A DNA stretch of 64,000 bases, taken from positions 496,001-560,000 of the forward strand of contig CBDFGQ010000007.1 of assembly GCA_965247295.1 (NCBI GenBank). Reading direction: 5' to 3'. This DNA is from CBDFGQ01 sp965247295. Its GTDB lineage: Bacteria; Chloroflexota; Dehalococcoidia; Lucifugimonadales; JAGWBF01. The notes beneath the pieces are model-generated. The model was given only the letters and a program-made list of their open reading frames with translations, was not told where the DNA came from and did no database searches. How positions within the stretch are numbered: position 1 is the stretch's first letter; every line of letters begins with the position of its first letter. Of this stretch, positions 27,372 through 35,854 are shown piece after piece. The position numbers and the translations under genes were made by a program.

Positions 27372-28031
27372 ATGACAACGCCCCTCGGTAAGATACAGAA
27401 GCCGGAAGCGGAGCCGTACCGAAAGGGAAGGAAGCTGTACCTGGTCCCCCTCTTCGTCATCCCAGGTGACGCTCCGCCCGACCTGCAGGAAAAGCTGGAG
27501 CAGTACTGGTCGGCGGCCCATGAACACATCGCCAGCCTGGAGGCCTCCCTTGGCCCCGTCAACCGTCTCTATCATGAGACCGTGTTCCTGCCGGGTGAAG
27601 AGGGGGCGAAGCTGGTGGAGCAGCTAAATCCCAATGGCTATGCCCTGGTGCGGGATCGGTGCCAGGCTGGGGCCCAGCTGGAGGTTACCGAGGACCGGGC
27701 GCTGGTGGAGGAGAGCTCCGACTGGCAGCGGTGTCTCACGATAGGCCTGGTCAGTGAGAAGGCCTCCTCCACGGCGCTCCAGGCCTACCTGGACGTTACT
27801 CAGCAACGGTACGAGCATATCGCCGCCCGAATCGACGAGACGCTCCAGGAGGACGAGTCGGCCGTTCTGGTCATCGGGGATAACCATCGCGTCCAGTTCC
27901 CCAACGATCTCCAGGTGTTCTACATCGCGCCCCCCGCGCTAAACGACCTCAGGCGATGGATCGATGACAGGATCAGGGAGGGTGCCCAGCCCGATGAAAA
28001 AGAACCCAACGCATCGGAAGAGGAACAGTGA
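27372..28031 (+). CDS. Conserved protein of unknown function coupled to a CoA-transferase gene
   Basis: The 219-residue acidic, soluble protein has no signal peptide or membrane span. Recognisable stretches are LYLVPLFVIPGDAPPDLQEKLEQYWSAAHEHIASLEASLG, LVRDRCQAGAQLEV, ESSDWQRCLTIGLVSEK, and AVLVIGDNHRVQFPNDLQVFYIAPPALNDLRRWI. The pattern resembles a nucleotide- or peptide-chain-release-factor-like fold only vaguely, and I do not name a family. Its TGA stop overlaps the ATG of the CoA-transferase (ATGA-type overlap at 28031), so the two are translationally coupled. ATG 27372 is preferred to TTG 27366. Confidence 0.65.
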   Translation: MTTPLGKIQKPEAEPYRKGRKLYLVPLFVIPGDAPPDLQEKLEQYWSAAHEHIASLEASLGPVNRLYHETVFLPGEEGAKLVEQLNPNGYALVRDRCQAGAQLEVTEDRALVEESSDWQRCLTIGLVSEKASSTALQAYLDVTQQRYEHIAARIDETLQEDESAVLVIGDNHRVQFPNDLQVFYIAPPALNDLRRWIDDRIREGAQPDEKEPNASEEEQ

Positions 28032-29296
28032 TGTCCGGACCTCTGGATGGGATCAGGGTCCTCGAGTTCAGCGAGATAATCGCCGCACCCTTCGCGGGTA
28101 TGCTGCTGGCCGACATGGGGGCCGACGTGATCAAGGTGGAACCACCGGGAGGGGAGCCGTGGCGTCTGATACGGCAGTTCATTCCCCTGGAGAGCCGCCC
28201 GTTCATGGCGGTCAACCGGGGCAAGCGAAGCCTCCCCCTGGACCTGGCCCGGTACGAGGGGCGGGAGATCGTATACGGTCTCTTGCCCCAGATGGACGTG
28301 GTTATCGTCAACTATCGCCCCGACGTGCCGCAGAAGCTGGGCATAGATTACGACACCCTGTCCTCGAAGAACCCTCGCCTCATCTATTGTCAGAATACCG
28401 CCTTCGGGAGCGAGGGACCCCAGAGCGGGCTGCCAGGGTACGACATCATAGTCCAGGCGCTCTCGGGCCTGATGGCCTCTGAGGGGAAGATCGCCAATGG
28501 CGTCTGCCAGCATATTTTCACCCCGTTCGTAGACACGTCCACCGGACTCTCGATGGTGGGGGCGATATGCGCCGCCCTGTATGCCAGGGAGAAGACGGGA
28601 CGTGGGCAGAAGATAGAGGCCGCCCTGCTGGCCACGGCCCTGGGCATCCAGGGTTCCCGGTTCCTGTGCGTGGAAGGGTCCGACGGTGAGGCGCAGAGGG
28701 CCATGCTGGAGGAGCTGAAGGCGCTGCAGGCAACGGGCCATTCCTATCAGGAGGTGCAGGCCCATTATCAGGTCTCACACGTTCTGCCTCCGGGGAATAT
28801 CTATTATCGTACCTACGAGACCAGTGATGGGGTCCTGGTGGTGGGCTGCCTGAGCGACCCTCTTCGGAAGAGGCTGCTGGAGGTGCTGGGGCTGTGGGAC
28901 AGACAGTTCGACCCAGACTACGATCCCAGTGACCCCAAGGCGGGCAGGACCGCCGATGAGCTTACGGCCGAGGCGGAACGGCTGTTTCGGGCGAGGACTA
29001 CCGGGGAGTGGCTGGCCATTCTAGATGAGCACGGCGTGCCGGCGGGGCCCGTGAAGTTCACCGAAGAGCTGTTCCAGGATGAACAGGTAATTGCCAACGA
29101 CATGGTCACGGAGCTGGAGCATGACCTTGCAGGTAGGCTGAGGATGGTTGGACCGCTGGTCAAGATGAGCGGAACTCCCCTTCAGGCCGTGGCCGCTTCT
29201 CCGGCCCTGGGGCAGCATACCGAGGAGATCCTTGGTGCCATGGGATACAGCGCCGAGCGCATCCAGCAGCTTCGGCAGTTGGGCATCACCCGCTGA
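28031..29296 (+). CDS. Family III CoA-transferase (CaiB/BaiF type)
   Basis: The 421-residue protein has the interlocked-ring family motifs: GIRVLEFSEIIAAPFAGMLLADMGADVIKVEPPGGEP, AVNRGKRSLPLDL, VVIVNYRPDVPQKLGIDY, and the catalytic Asp in GLPGYDIIVQALSG. It moves CoA between carboxylic acids (carnitine, formyl, bile-acid or similar). The donor and acceptor cannot be assigned. It shares a start/stop overlap with the preceding unknown gene. A GTG at 28028 could also serve as start. Confidence 0.92.
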   Translation: MSGPLDGIRVLEFSEIIAAPFAGMLLADMGADVIKVEPPGGEPWRLIRQFIPLESRPFMAVNRGKRSLPLDLARYEGREIVYGLLPQMDVVIVNYRPDVPQKLGIDYDTLSSKNPRLIYCQNTAFGSEGPQSGLPGYDIIVQALSGLMASEGKIANGVCQHIFTPFVDTSTGLSMVGAICAALYAREKTGRGQKIEAALLATALGIQGSRFLCVEGSDGEAQRAMLEELKALQATGHSYQEVQAHYQVSHVLPPGNIYYRTYETSDGVLVVGCLSDPLRKRLLEVLGLWDRQFDPDYDPSDPKAGRTADELTAEAERLFRARTTGEWLAILDEHGVPAGPVKFTEELFQDEQVIANDMVTELEHDLAGRLRMVGPLVKMSGTPLQAVAASPALGQHTEEILGAMGYSAERIQQLRQLGITR

Positions 29297-29320
29297 CTAA
29301 CCCACTGTGCAAGTTTCCGC

Positions 29321-29462
29321 TGTCACCCTGAGCCCTTCGCTCTTGTCATTCTGAACGAACTGAAGGATCTACGTCTCACTCAGGATAAACTCCGCGAAGG
29401 GCCTTGAGGCGGTGAGACGTCTCACCCCCTACCCCAGATTCTTCGCTACGCTCAGAATGACC
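29321..29462. repeat. Interspersed inverted-repeat element, copy 2
   Basis: It starts TGTCACCCTGAGCCC and ends GATTCTTCGCTACGCTCAGAATGAC. An internal TGTCATTCTGAACGAACTGAAGGATCT is itself another end of the same element, so this may be a nested or composite copy. An internal GTGAGACGTCTCAC palindrome is present. It follows the CoA-transferase stop by 25 bases. Confidence 0.75.
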
Positions 29463-29504
29463 CTGTGGTGAAGCCGGGGTCAGCGAACATGCACACCACG
29501 ACTG

Positions 29505-29735
29505 TCAGTCCGCGTTGGCTTTGGCCATGGCTACTGCCTTGGCCTCTCCCTCCCGTTGCTTCGACTGAATGAGGTCCCGGTCCAGCTCGGCAACGACGCC
29601 CTGGTACCCGGTCCTTTGAATAAAGGCCAGAGGGTTGCCCTCGCCAAACTGGCCCAGGGTCCAGCTCAGGGTGTCGGGGACCGGCGGCGTCACAATGCGA
29701 ACGAGATGCCAATCTACCGTTCACGGAAGCATCAT
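29505..29735 (-). pseudogene. Short ORF interrupted by an early in-frame TGA, unrecognised
   Basis: On the minus strand ATG ATG (29735-29730) is followed by CTT CCG, a TGA at 29723-29721, and then an unbroken reading of about 72 residues (TVDWHLVRIVTPPVPDTLSW, GQFGEGNPLAFIQRTGY, AELDRDLIQSKQREGEA). The sequence past the TGA looks like real protein. CGA to TGA would explain the stop. No cysteine follows it, so selenocysteine is not indicated. GTG 29693 could still start a 62-residue product. The family is unknown to me. Confidence 0.4.
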
Positions 29736-29851
29736 AACCTGGCCAGGATACGACGTAATTGACGGCGAGTGTGGCATGGGGGGACTGGGGTATAATCGGA
29801 TCCAGCGGTGGCGTCAGAAGCTGTGCCCTGACTCTAACTGGGAGGCGCATC

Positions 29852-30661
29852 ATGATCAGGCTCGGTGGTACGGCATCCAATTCCCACATGGCTGCGTTTC
29901 GGGGGATCAGCAGGTACTTTCAGCGGCGCGGTATAGACCTGGACTGGCTCCTCTACTCCGACTACGATCCGCTGGTGGACGCCTTCGTTGCCGGGGAGGT
30001 TGACCTGGCCTGGAACGGGCCGCTCTCGTACGTAAAGATCAAGCGGCGCCTCCGCGAGCGGTGTACGGTGATCGCCATGCGGGACGTGGACGTGAACTTT
30101 GTTACCCACTTCATAACCCACGCGAGCTCGGACATCGCGACGGTGGAAGACCTCAGGGGCAAGAGCTTCGCCTTTGGCAGCCGGGGCTCCGTGGAGGCGG
30201 GTCTGCTGGCCCACCACTTCTTGAAACAACTGGGTATCAACCCTAGGCGTGACCTGGCCGCGTCTACCTTCTACGACGAGCGCCGGGTGGAGCCTATACC
30301 TGGGTTTCCCCGGCTGTCCGACCAGGAGGACATCATCCAGCGCGTCAGTGCGGGAGAATATGATGCTGGGGCCGTGTCCGCGGAGACCCTGAGATCCGTG
30401 GGCCGACGGGGGAGTCCGGGGCTGGAGGGCATCCGCACCTTCTGGTCCAGTCCCGGCTACAGCCACTGCTGTTTTACCGCCCATTCCGACATGGATGGAG
30501 AGACGTCCCACCGCATCACGCAGGCGTTTCTCTCGATGGGTGGCAGGGACCCGGTGGCGCGAGAGGTGCTGGAAGCGGAAGGGTGCACCGCCTTCGTTCC
30601 GGGCATCCAGGAAGGGTGGGAGGCCGTGGAGATAGCGGCCGAGGAAGAAGGACTGATCTGA
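29852..30661 (+). CDS. PhnD/TauT-type periplasmic-binding-fold protein without signal peptide
   Basis: The 269-residue protein resembles phosphonate/sulfonate substrate-binding proteins: FRGISRYFQRRGIDLDWLLYSDYDPLVDAFVAGEVDLAWNGPLSYV, ATVEDLRGKSFAFGSRGSVEAGLLAHHFL, and VSAGEYDAGAVSAETL. There is no signal peptide or lipobox, and no ABC permease or ATPase nearby. It may act in the cytoplasm as a sensor or as an enzyme of the THI5/MqnA-like branch of this fold. GGGAGG at 29840-29845 supports ATG 29852. Confidence 0.75.
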   Translation: MIRLGGTASNSHMAAFRGISRYFQRRGIDLDWLLYSDYDPLVDAFVAGEVDLAWNGPLSYVKIKRRLRERCTVIAMRDVDVNFVTHFITHASSDIATVEDLRGKSFAFGSRGSVEAGLLAHHFLKQLGINPRRDLAASTFYDERRVEPIPGFPRLSDQEDIIQRVSAGEYDAGAVSAETLRSVGRRGSPGLEGIRTFWSSPGYSHCCFTAHSDMDGETSHRITQAFLSMGGRDPVAREVLEAEGCTAFVPGIQEGWEAVEIAAEEEGLI

Positions 30662-30681
30662 GGCGAACGGCCTCCGTGTGC

Positions 30682-31980
30682 TCAGGCGACGGGGGCCTGG
30701 GCGGCGACACGGGCCTCAGGCGGCACGCCCCTGGCGTACAGGTCCCGAAGCTGGACCCGGCTGAAGCTGAAAGCGATCACAACGATGAAAGCTATCCCTC
30801 CGCCGGCCAGGATCATTGGGGCGGTCAGGCTGCCCATGGTGGCCAGGGTGCCGTTTACCAGGTTGAAGCTGGCCATGAAACCCTGTATGTGCCAGCTATA
30901 GACCCCCATCAACCGCCCGCGGATGGCGTCGGGGGCTATGGACTGTATCATGGCGTGGCTCAGGGTCATGAACCCGCCCTGGGCGGCGCCCATGCACGCC
31001 GCCGACATAACTGCCAGCGGCAGGTTGGGAGACATGGCAAGGGCCACGGGGGTCAGGCCGCTGAGCACTCCCAGCCACAAGAACAACCGTCCCCTGGTGT
31101 GCTCCCCCTGAATGCCGGCAATGAGCAGCGCCGTGACCATTGCTGCGCTTCCGAACCCCACCATCAGGTAGCTGGCCCCACCCAGAATTCCGGCGCCGCC
31201 TTCCATGCCCAGCTTGTCTCGAGAGACTACGGGGAAAAGGGACTCAAAGGACATGGTCATGCCGCAGTGGGCTACCACCAACAGGATGACGGAGAGGACC
31301 AGTGGAGTATGGTACATGTAACGTAGCCCGGCGGCGATGTTGCGGAGCATGATGTCCACTCCGCCGCCAGCCTCTACAACACCCCTGGAGGCGGTGCGGA
31401 TGCGGAGCACGTACGTCAGGCCCACCGCGTACAGTGCCGCACAGGGAAAGAACACCCACTCGTGGCGTCCGGTGATCCAGAGCACGACCAGTATCAGGAA
31501 TGGCCCCACGAACCGCGCGCCGTGCTGGGTGGCCTGGTACAGGGAGACGGCGTTCAGGATACGGTGTTGGGGCACCGTGTTGGCCAGGAGCGCTTGAGTA
31601 GAGGGCATCTGGGTTGCCCGGGCGCAGCCGTTGAGGATCGCGAGCAACACCAGGTGCCACGGTTCGATGGAACCCAGAAAAAAAGCTACCAGTATAGCCA
31701 GCAGCAGGTTGTGGACCAGATTTACGCTATAGGCGTAGGCCAGGACGGTGCGCCGGTCGAACCTGTCGGCCAGGAACCCAGCGAAGGGCGACACGAAGAC
31801 CGAGGGTATCATGGCGGCAAAGGTGACTGCGCCCGTCCAGGCGGGGGAGCCGGTCAGGTGCAACACCAGGGCCATGCGGGCCACGATCAGCGCCCATGCC
31901 GACGACTGGGAGCATATCGTCGCCATCCACAGCCTGCGGTAGTCGGGGTACTGAAGCGCGGGCAGGAAACGGCCGCCCAT
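30682..31980 (-). CDS. MFS transporter, MFS_3 / multidrug or siderophore exporter type
   Basis: The 432-residue membrane protein has 12 predicted helices and the MFS loop GFLADRFDRRTVLAYAYSVN, then ALLANTVPQHRILNAVSLYQATQHGARFVGPF and IAPDAIRGRLMGVYSW, typical of EntS-like exporters. ATG 31980 (MGGRFLPALQYPDYRRLW) is the likely start; the frame is open upstream to 32148 over the protoglobin 3' end without homology. It lies just downstream of the protoglobin gene on the same strand. Confidence 0.85.
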   Translation of the reverse strand: MGGRFLPALQYPDYRRLWMATICSQSSAWALIVARMALVLHLTGSPAWTGAVTFAAMIPSVFVSPFAGFLADRFDRRTVLAYAYSVNLVHNLLLAILVAFFLGSIEPWHLVLLAILNGCARATQMPSTQALLANTVPQHRILNAVSLYQATQHGARFVGPFLILVVLWITGRHEWVFFPCAALYAVGLTYVLRIRTASRGVVEAGGGVDIMLRNIAAGLRYMYHTPLVLSVILLVVAHCGMTMSFESLFPVVSRDKLGMEGGAGILGGASYLMVGFGSAAMVTALLIAGIQGEHTRGRLFLWLGVLSGLTPVALAMSPNLPLAVMSAACMGAAQGGFMTLSHAMIQSIAPDAIRGRLMGVYSWHIQGFMASFNLVNGTLATMGSLTAPMILAGGGIAFIVVIAFSFSRVQLRDLYARGVPPEARVAAQAPVA

Positions 31981-32104
31981 AGAGCGCCCCGCTTCCCGCA
32001 GTTTTAACAAGCGCTGCTCTCCTTGCCCCCTGCGTAGTGTAGCATCCGCCTCCTCCTTAGCGAGATCGGCGGTACTGCGCTCTCGTACGAGGGGATTGTC
32101 AACG

Positions 32105-32647
32105 TCAGGCCTGAGGGTCGGCCAGGTAGCCCGCCAGGAGCACGTCAAGCTCCACCATGAGTAGCTTATTCCAAGCGATGGAGCTACGGAGGGCGAGGTC
32201 TGTATCCTTCATCTCGCGCCGTAGCAGGTCGGCGATAGCCCCCTGGGCGAAGGATATGGTCCCGATCATGTACCTTGAGGGGACCGGGCCGAGGTGCGCC
32301 CGGTGGGTTGGGGGATAGCTATGACTTACTCCCATCGCCAGCAGGTACACAGTGAAGCTCTCGTCCAGTGAGGCCGCCGCGGTGTCCCGTATCCAGCGAA
32401 CTAGGGTGTGTTTTCGCCGCGCCAGCCGCTCCTCATCGACCTGTCCATCTTCGGTTACGAAGAACTTGCGTGCCTGTGGGAATTTAAGGAAGTGGTCGTA
32501 AATGGCGGTGGTGAGGCCCTCGGCGTGTTCCATGACGATGGAGGCGCTGGCGCGGACCAGCCGGCAGTCCTCGTCGGCGAGGCCCACGAAGGAGACCATG
32601 TCCTCCAGCCTTGCCGGCCAATTTATGACATACTTGGTATCGTCCAA
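32105..32647 (-). CDS. Single-domain protoglobin
   Basis: The 180-residue all-helical protein matches the protoglobin/globin-coupled-sensor domain: FVGLADEDCRLVRASASIVMEHAEGLTTAIYDHFLKFPQARKFF, the proximal-His helix ARRKHTLVRWIRDT, FTVYLLAMGVSHSYPPTHRAHLGPVPSRYMIG, and a final helix. It should bind haem and O2, CO or NO. There is no output domain attached, so it is a stand-alone globin, possibly a gas scavenger or sensor subunit. It lies upstream of the MFS exporter on the same strand. Confidence 0.85.
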   Translation of the reverse strand: MDDTKYVINWPARLEDMVSFVGLADEDCRLVRASASIVMEHAEGLTTAIYDHFLKFPQARKFFVTEDGQVDEERLARRKHTLVRWIRDTAAASLDESFTVYLLAMGVSHSYPPTHRAHLGPVPSRYMIGTISFAQGAIADLLRREMKDTDLALRSSIAWNKLLMVELDVLLAGYLADPQA

Positions 32648-32994
32648 GTTACCGTCCTGGAGCCACGTCGGGCGCTCTTCGTGGCCGGATCAGGTTCCTG
32701 CCAGTGCGCCGGAGCTACGGGAAAACGTGCTGGTCAAGATAGTAGACCCGATGCAACGGGGGTGTCAAGGTTGTCCGGGCGGGGCTGGTCCGTCCTTGAG
32801 GCGGCCCAGATTTTGCCCTTCCGATGGTGGTGCGTAGAGGTCAAACGGCCGGTGGGGCGGGTTGGGACGGAAAGCCGCTGCCGTCAAAGTGGCAAACCAA
32901 AAATGTTTTATCCAAGTTTCAAACCGGTCGATGAGGCGACGCAATGGGGGCCGTCGATATAGCGGTCGGGTATATCAGCTACGGTCCCGGCGTT
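32648..32994. other. Gap without a supported gene
   Basis: This is a 347-base intergenic region between the protoglobin start and the amidase end. ORFs crossing it have no recognisable protein content and overlap the protoglobin gene antisense. It presumably contains the protoglobin/MFS promoter; I cannot point to a clear -35/-10 pair. Confidence 0.4.
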
Positions 32995-34428
32995 CTAGCC
33001 ACGATCTAATATTGGCGGCCTGCGACCACGGCTGGGCGACACCGCCTCGTAGGTGTGGCCGACCCGGAACAGTAGTGCCTCATCGAACGGCCGCCCAATG
33101 AGCTGTAGCCCTATGGGCAGGCCCGACTGAGTGAAGCCGCAGGGCACGGTGATGGCCGGCAGCCCCGTAGCATTGCTGGGGTTGGTACACCTGGAGGTCA
33201 TGCTGGAGCCGGGCCCCCTCACGGGGTACTCCTTACCGTTCAGGGTGATGGTGTCGGCGCTTATGGGCCACGCAGCGACCGGCGATGATGGCGCCACCAG
33301 GAAGTCCACCTCCTGTAGGACTCGTGCGTGCTCCTCCTTGATCAACCGCTGCACCTTTAGCGCCTTGGAGTAGTCCAGTCCCAGCACAAACTGCCCGGCC
33401 AGGTTACGGTACAGCACGTCGGGCCCATAGTCCTCCCGGTGGGACTTGATGTAAGGCTCGTGAGTGACCAGCGCGTCGACCATGCTGGGAATGCGGAGGG
33501 CCCCTGAGAATTCGAGGGTGGGCAGCGCTACCTCCCTCGGCTCGGCTCCCAGCTCCTCCAGGGCGGCGATGGCACCACGGACCGCCCTCTCTAGCTCGGG
33601 GTCTATCAGGTCAAAGTAATAGTTGGTGGGAATTCCCATTTTAAGGCCACGAACACCCCTTTCCAGAGCCGACGTGTAATCGGGCACCGGGACCGGCACT
33701 GTGCTGGGGTCAAGAGGGTCGTAGCCAGCGATGGCCTGGAGCACCAGGGCGTTGTCCTGGACCGTCCGCGTTAGGGGTCCGATATGGTCGCCGTTGAAGC
33801 TGGTTACCAGAAGCCCTCGCTGGCTGACCCGTCCGAAGGTCTGCTTCAGCCCCACTATTCCGCAGAAGTGCCCCGGCCCCCGTACGGACCCTCCCAGATC
33901 GGTGCCCAGGGAGGCGAAGGTGAGGCAGGCGGCCACGCTGGCGCCGCCCCCGCCGCTGGAGCCGCCGGGGATGTGGTCCAGGGCCCAGGGGTTGTGCACG
34001 GCCCCGTAGTGGGGGTTGTTGGAGGTAGACCCCGCGGCGAACTCCTCCAGGTTCTCCTTGCCTAGAATTATGGCTCCCGCCGCCTTGGAAAGGCTTACCA
34101 CGTGGGCGTCCTCCTCGGGGACGTTGTCGGCGAGGACCTTGGAGCCCACGGTGGTTCGGACCCCACGGGTGGCTATGTTGTCCTTGATGCCGATGGGGAT
34201 ACCCTGAAGCGGACCGAGGTATTCCCCACGGGACAGCGCCGCCTCCTGTGCCTGTGCTTGGGCCAACGCCTCGTCGTGGAGTATGGTGATGAAGGAGTTC
34301 AGTGCGGGTTGCAGCCGGTCCAGGTGTTTCAGAGAGGCCTGGGTGACCTCAACCGGCGACACATCTCCCGACCTGATCCTGGGGGCCAGCTCCGATATGG
34401 TTAGATGTACAAGGTCGGTGTCCGCCAT
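32995..34428 (-). CDS. Amidase signature family protein
   Basis: The 477-residue protein carries the Ser-cisSer-Lys triad segments: Lys in GIPIGIKDNIATRG, the cis-Ser in IPGGSSGGGGASVAA, and the nucleophile in GTDLGGSVRGPGHFCGIVGLK. The C-terminus is family-typical (GLPAITVPCGFTQSGLPIGLQLIGRPFDEALL). Members hydrolyse carboxamides or ureides, or act as GatA. The upstream GatC-like gene overlaps its start (34428), a pairing seen in GatCA and in AtzE/AtzG-type hydrolases. No gatB is present, so a hydrolase is more likely than tRNA amidotransferase. Confidence 0.88.
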   Translation of the reverse strand: MADTDLVHLTISELAPRIRSGDVSPVEVTQASLKHLDRLQPALNSFITILHDEALAQAQAQEAALSRGEYLGPLQGIPIGIKDNIATRGVRTTVGSKVLADNVPEEDAHVVSLSKAAGAIILGKENLEEFAAGSTSNNPHYGAVHNPWALDHIPGGSSGGGGASVAACLTFASLGTDLGGSVRGPGHFCGIVGLKQTFGRVSQRGLLVTSFNGDHIGPLTRTVQDNALVLQAIAGYDPLDPSTVPVPVPDYTSALERGVRGLKMGIPTNYYFDLIDPELERAVRGAIAALEELGAEPREVALPTLEFSGALRIPSMVDALVTHEPYIKSHREDYGPDVLYRNLAGQFVLGLDYSKALKVQRLIKEEHARVLQEVDFLVAPSSPVAAWPISADTITLNGKEYPVRGPGSSMTSRCTNPSNATGLPAITVPCGFTQSGLPIGLQLIGRPFDEALLFRVGHTYEAVSPSRGRRPPILDRG

Positions 34429-34631
34429 CAGGTCTGAGCTCCTTCATCCGCGTGGAGCAGCCGGCCCGACATCACGCTGGAAAGGTCCAGGTCGCGGAGC
34501 TTCTCCAGCTCCCGCAGATAGTTCTCCAGCTCGGGCCGGATAAGCTGCAACTCCTCGTCGGAGAGGGCGAACCCGTGGAAGTCGCGGATCATCGCCTTCA
34601 GGGTCTCATCCGAGATGGACAACTCCGTCAC
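34428..34631 (-). CDS. GatC-like small subunit, partner of the amidase
   Basis: The 67-residue protein (ISDETLKAMIRDFHGFALSDEELQLIRPELENYLRELEKLRDLDLS) resembles GatC/AtzG-type helical subunits that wrap around amidase-fold enzymes. Its last base overlaps the first base of the amidase start codon, so translation is coupled and a 1:1 complex is likely. Confidence 0.7.
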   Translation of the reverse strand: MTELSISDETLKAMIRDFHGFALSDEELQLIRPELENYLRELEKLRDLDLSSVMSGRLLHADEGAQT

Positions 34632-34822
34632 CTCCTGCGTCCCGCCATTTTACGGGAGGAGTATAGGTTAAGGTATTGGCCCAGTCAACGAAGGGCGGGG
34701 ACGCGGTGGTCCAGGCCCCCTTGCCAGGGAGGTGCCCCGTGGAGTATTTTGTACCCACTAATAATCTGGTATGAACGGCTTTAGGCCCGTTCGCATATCT
34801 CTTACAGGAGTGACCGACAGTC

Positions 34823-35794
34823 ATGAAAGCGGCACAGCTTGTGGGGCCCAAACGGTTCAAGTTTATGGAAGTCGAGATGCCCATGGCCAAAGATGGCGAG
34901 TGCCTCATCAAGCTGGAGCGGGTGTCCATCTGCGGCAGCGACATACGGCGCGGGTACGGGCCCATCTACCCTGAAGAGGAATACCCTCTGAACCTGGGCC
35001 GCCCGTGTCACGAGTGTGCCGGGGTGATCGTGGAGAGCCGAACGGACGAGTTCCACGAGGGCCAGCGGGTGATCGTCCTGCCAGCCTCCGAGGAGGGCGG
35101 GCTGGTGGAGTACATCACGTCCAGCCCTGGCCGGATGGTCGCCCTTCCCGACCACGGGGATCTGACGGATTGGGTCATGTGCCAGCCTTCCGGGACGGTT
35201 CTCTACTCCTGCCAGAAGGTGGGGTCCGTGCTGGGCAAGAGCGTGCTGATCATGGGACAGGGGGCCATAGGCCTCTCCTTCACCATGCTGATGTCCAAAC
35301 AAGGTGCGCGGCAGGTGATAGCCGTGGATCCGCTGGACTACCGCTTAGAGTACTCGAGGGAGTTCGGGGCCACCCATACCATCAATCCCGCTCAAGAGGA
35401 CCTGTTGGAGGCGGTGGGCGAGATCACCGAGGTCGTGGGGCCGGACGTCACCGTGGAGGCCGCCGGATACCCAGATACCCTGGATATGGCATTCCGGCTG
35501 GTGCGACCGTTCGGCCGGGTGATCGTGTTCGGAGTCCAGAGCGACTACGTGGTCCCCGTGGACACGCGCCCATGGATGGACAGACAGCCCACCATCATCC
35601 CCACTACCGGCGCCCGCAGCGGCGACCCCACCAGTCACATAAAGGAGATGGTGGGTCTGCGGGAGCGAGGCTGGGTTGACCCAGCCAGGATGGTGACCCA
35701 TCGCCTGGGCTTTAACGTCGACGACGTGAACAGGGCGTACCAGATGTACGAGGAGCGCATGGACAACATCGTCAAGGCGGTCATTGCAATGTAA
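34823..35794 (+). CDS. Zinc-dependent medium-chain alcohol dehydrogenase family protein
   Basis: The 323-residue protein has the MDR organisation: catalytic zinc Cys in VSICGSDIRRG, the HE pair in GRPCHECAGVIVE, and NAD-binding VLIMGQGAIGLSFTMLMSKQGARQVIAVDP. The structural-zinc cysteine lobe is missing, which shortens the protein relative to the usual 340-350 residues. It probably oxidises a polyol, threonine or similar alcohol. ATG 34823 has a CAGGAG motif (34805-34810). It is monocistronic and followed by a hairpin. Confidence 0.85.
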   Translation: MKAAQLVGPKRFKFMEVEMPMAKDGECLIKLERVSICGSDIRRGYGPIYPEEEYPLNLGRPCHECAGVIVESRTDEFHEGQRVIVLPASEEGGLVEYITSSPGRMVALPDHGDLTDWVMCQPSGTVLYSCQKVGSVLGKSVLIMGQGAIGLSFTMLMSKQGARQVIAVDPLDYRLEYSREFGATHTINPAQEDLLEAVGEITEVVGPDVTVEAAGYPDTLDMAFRLVRPFGRVIVFGVQSDYVVPVDTRPWMDRQPTIIPTTGARSGDPTSHIKEMVGLRERGWVDPARMVTHRLGFNVDDVNRAYQMYEERMDNIVKAVIAM

Positions 35795-35796
35795 GC

Positions 35797-35814
35797 GCCC
35801 TTGCCTAAGGGCGT
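35797..35814 (+). terminator. Possible terminator hairpin after the alcohol dehydrogenase gene
   Basis: CGCCCTT and AAGGGCG form a perfect 7-bp stem with a GCCT loop, starting 3 bases after the stop codon. There is no U-tract, so this may be Rho-assisted or just a stabilising 3' hairpin. Confidence 0.5.
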
Positions 35815-35854
35815 GCGACCTCCACCGGGGGAGGCATGAGAGAAGCCACCTACA

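Noticed and set aside
29452..29889. 145-residue ORF on the minus strand over the 29.7 kb region
   Set aside because: It overlaps repeat copy 2, the short interrupted ORF and the PhnD-like gene start in other frames; composition is that of a shadow frame.
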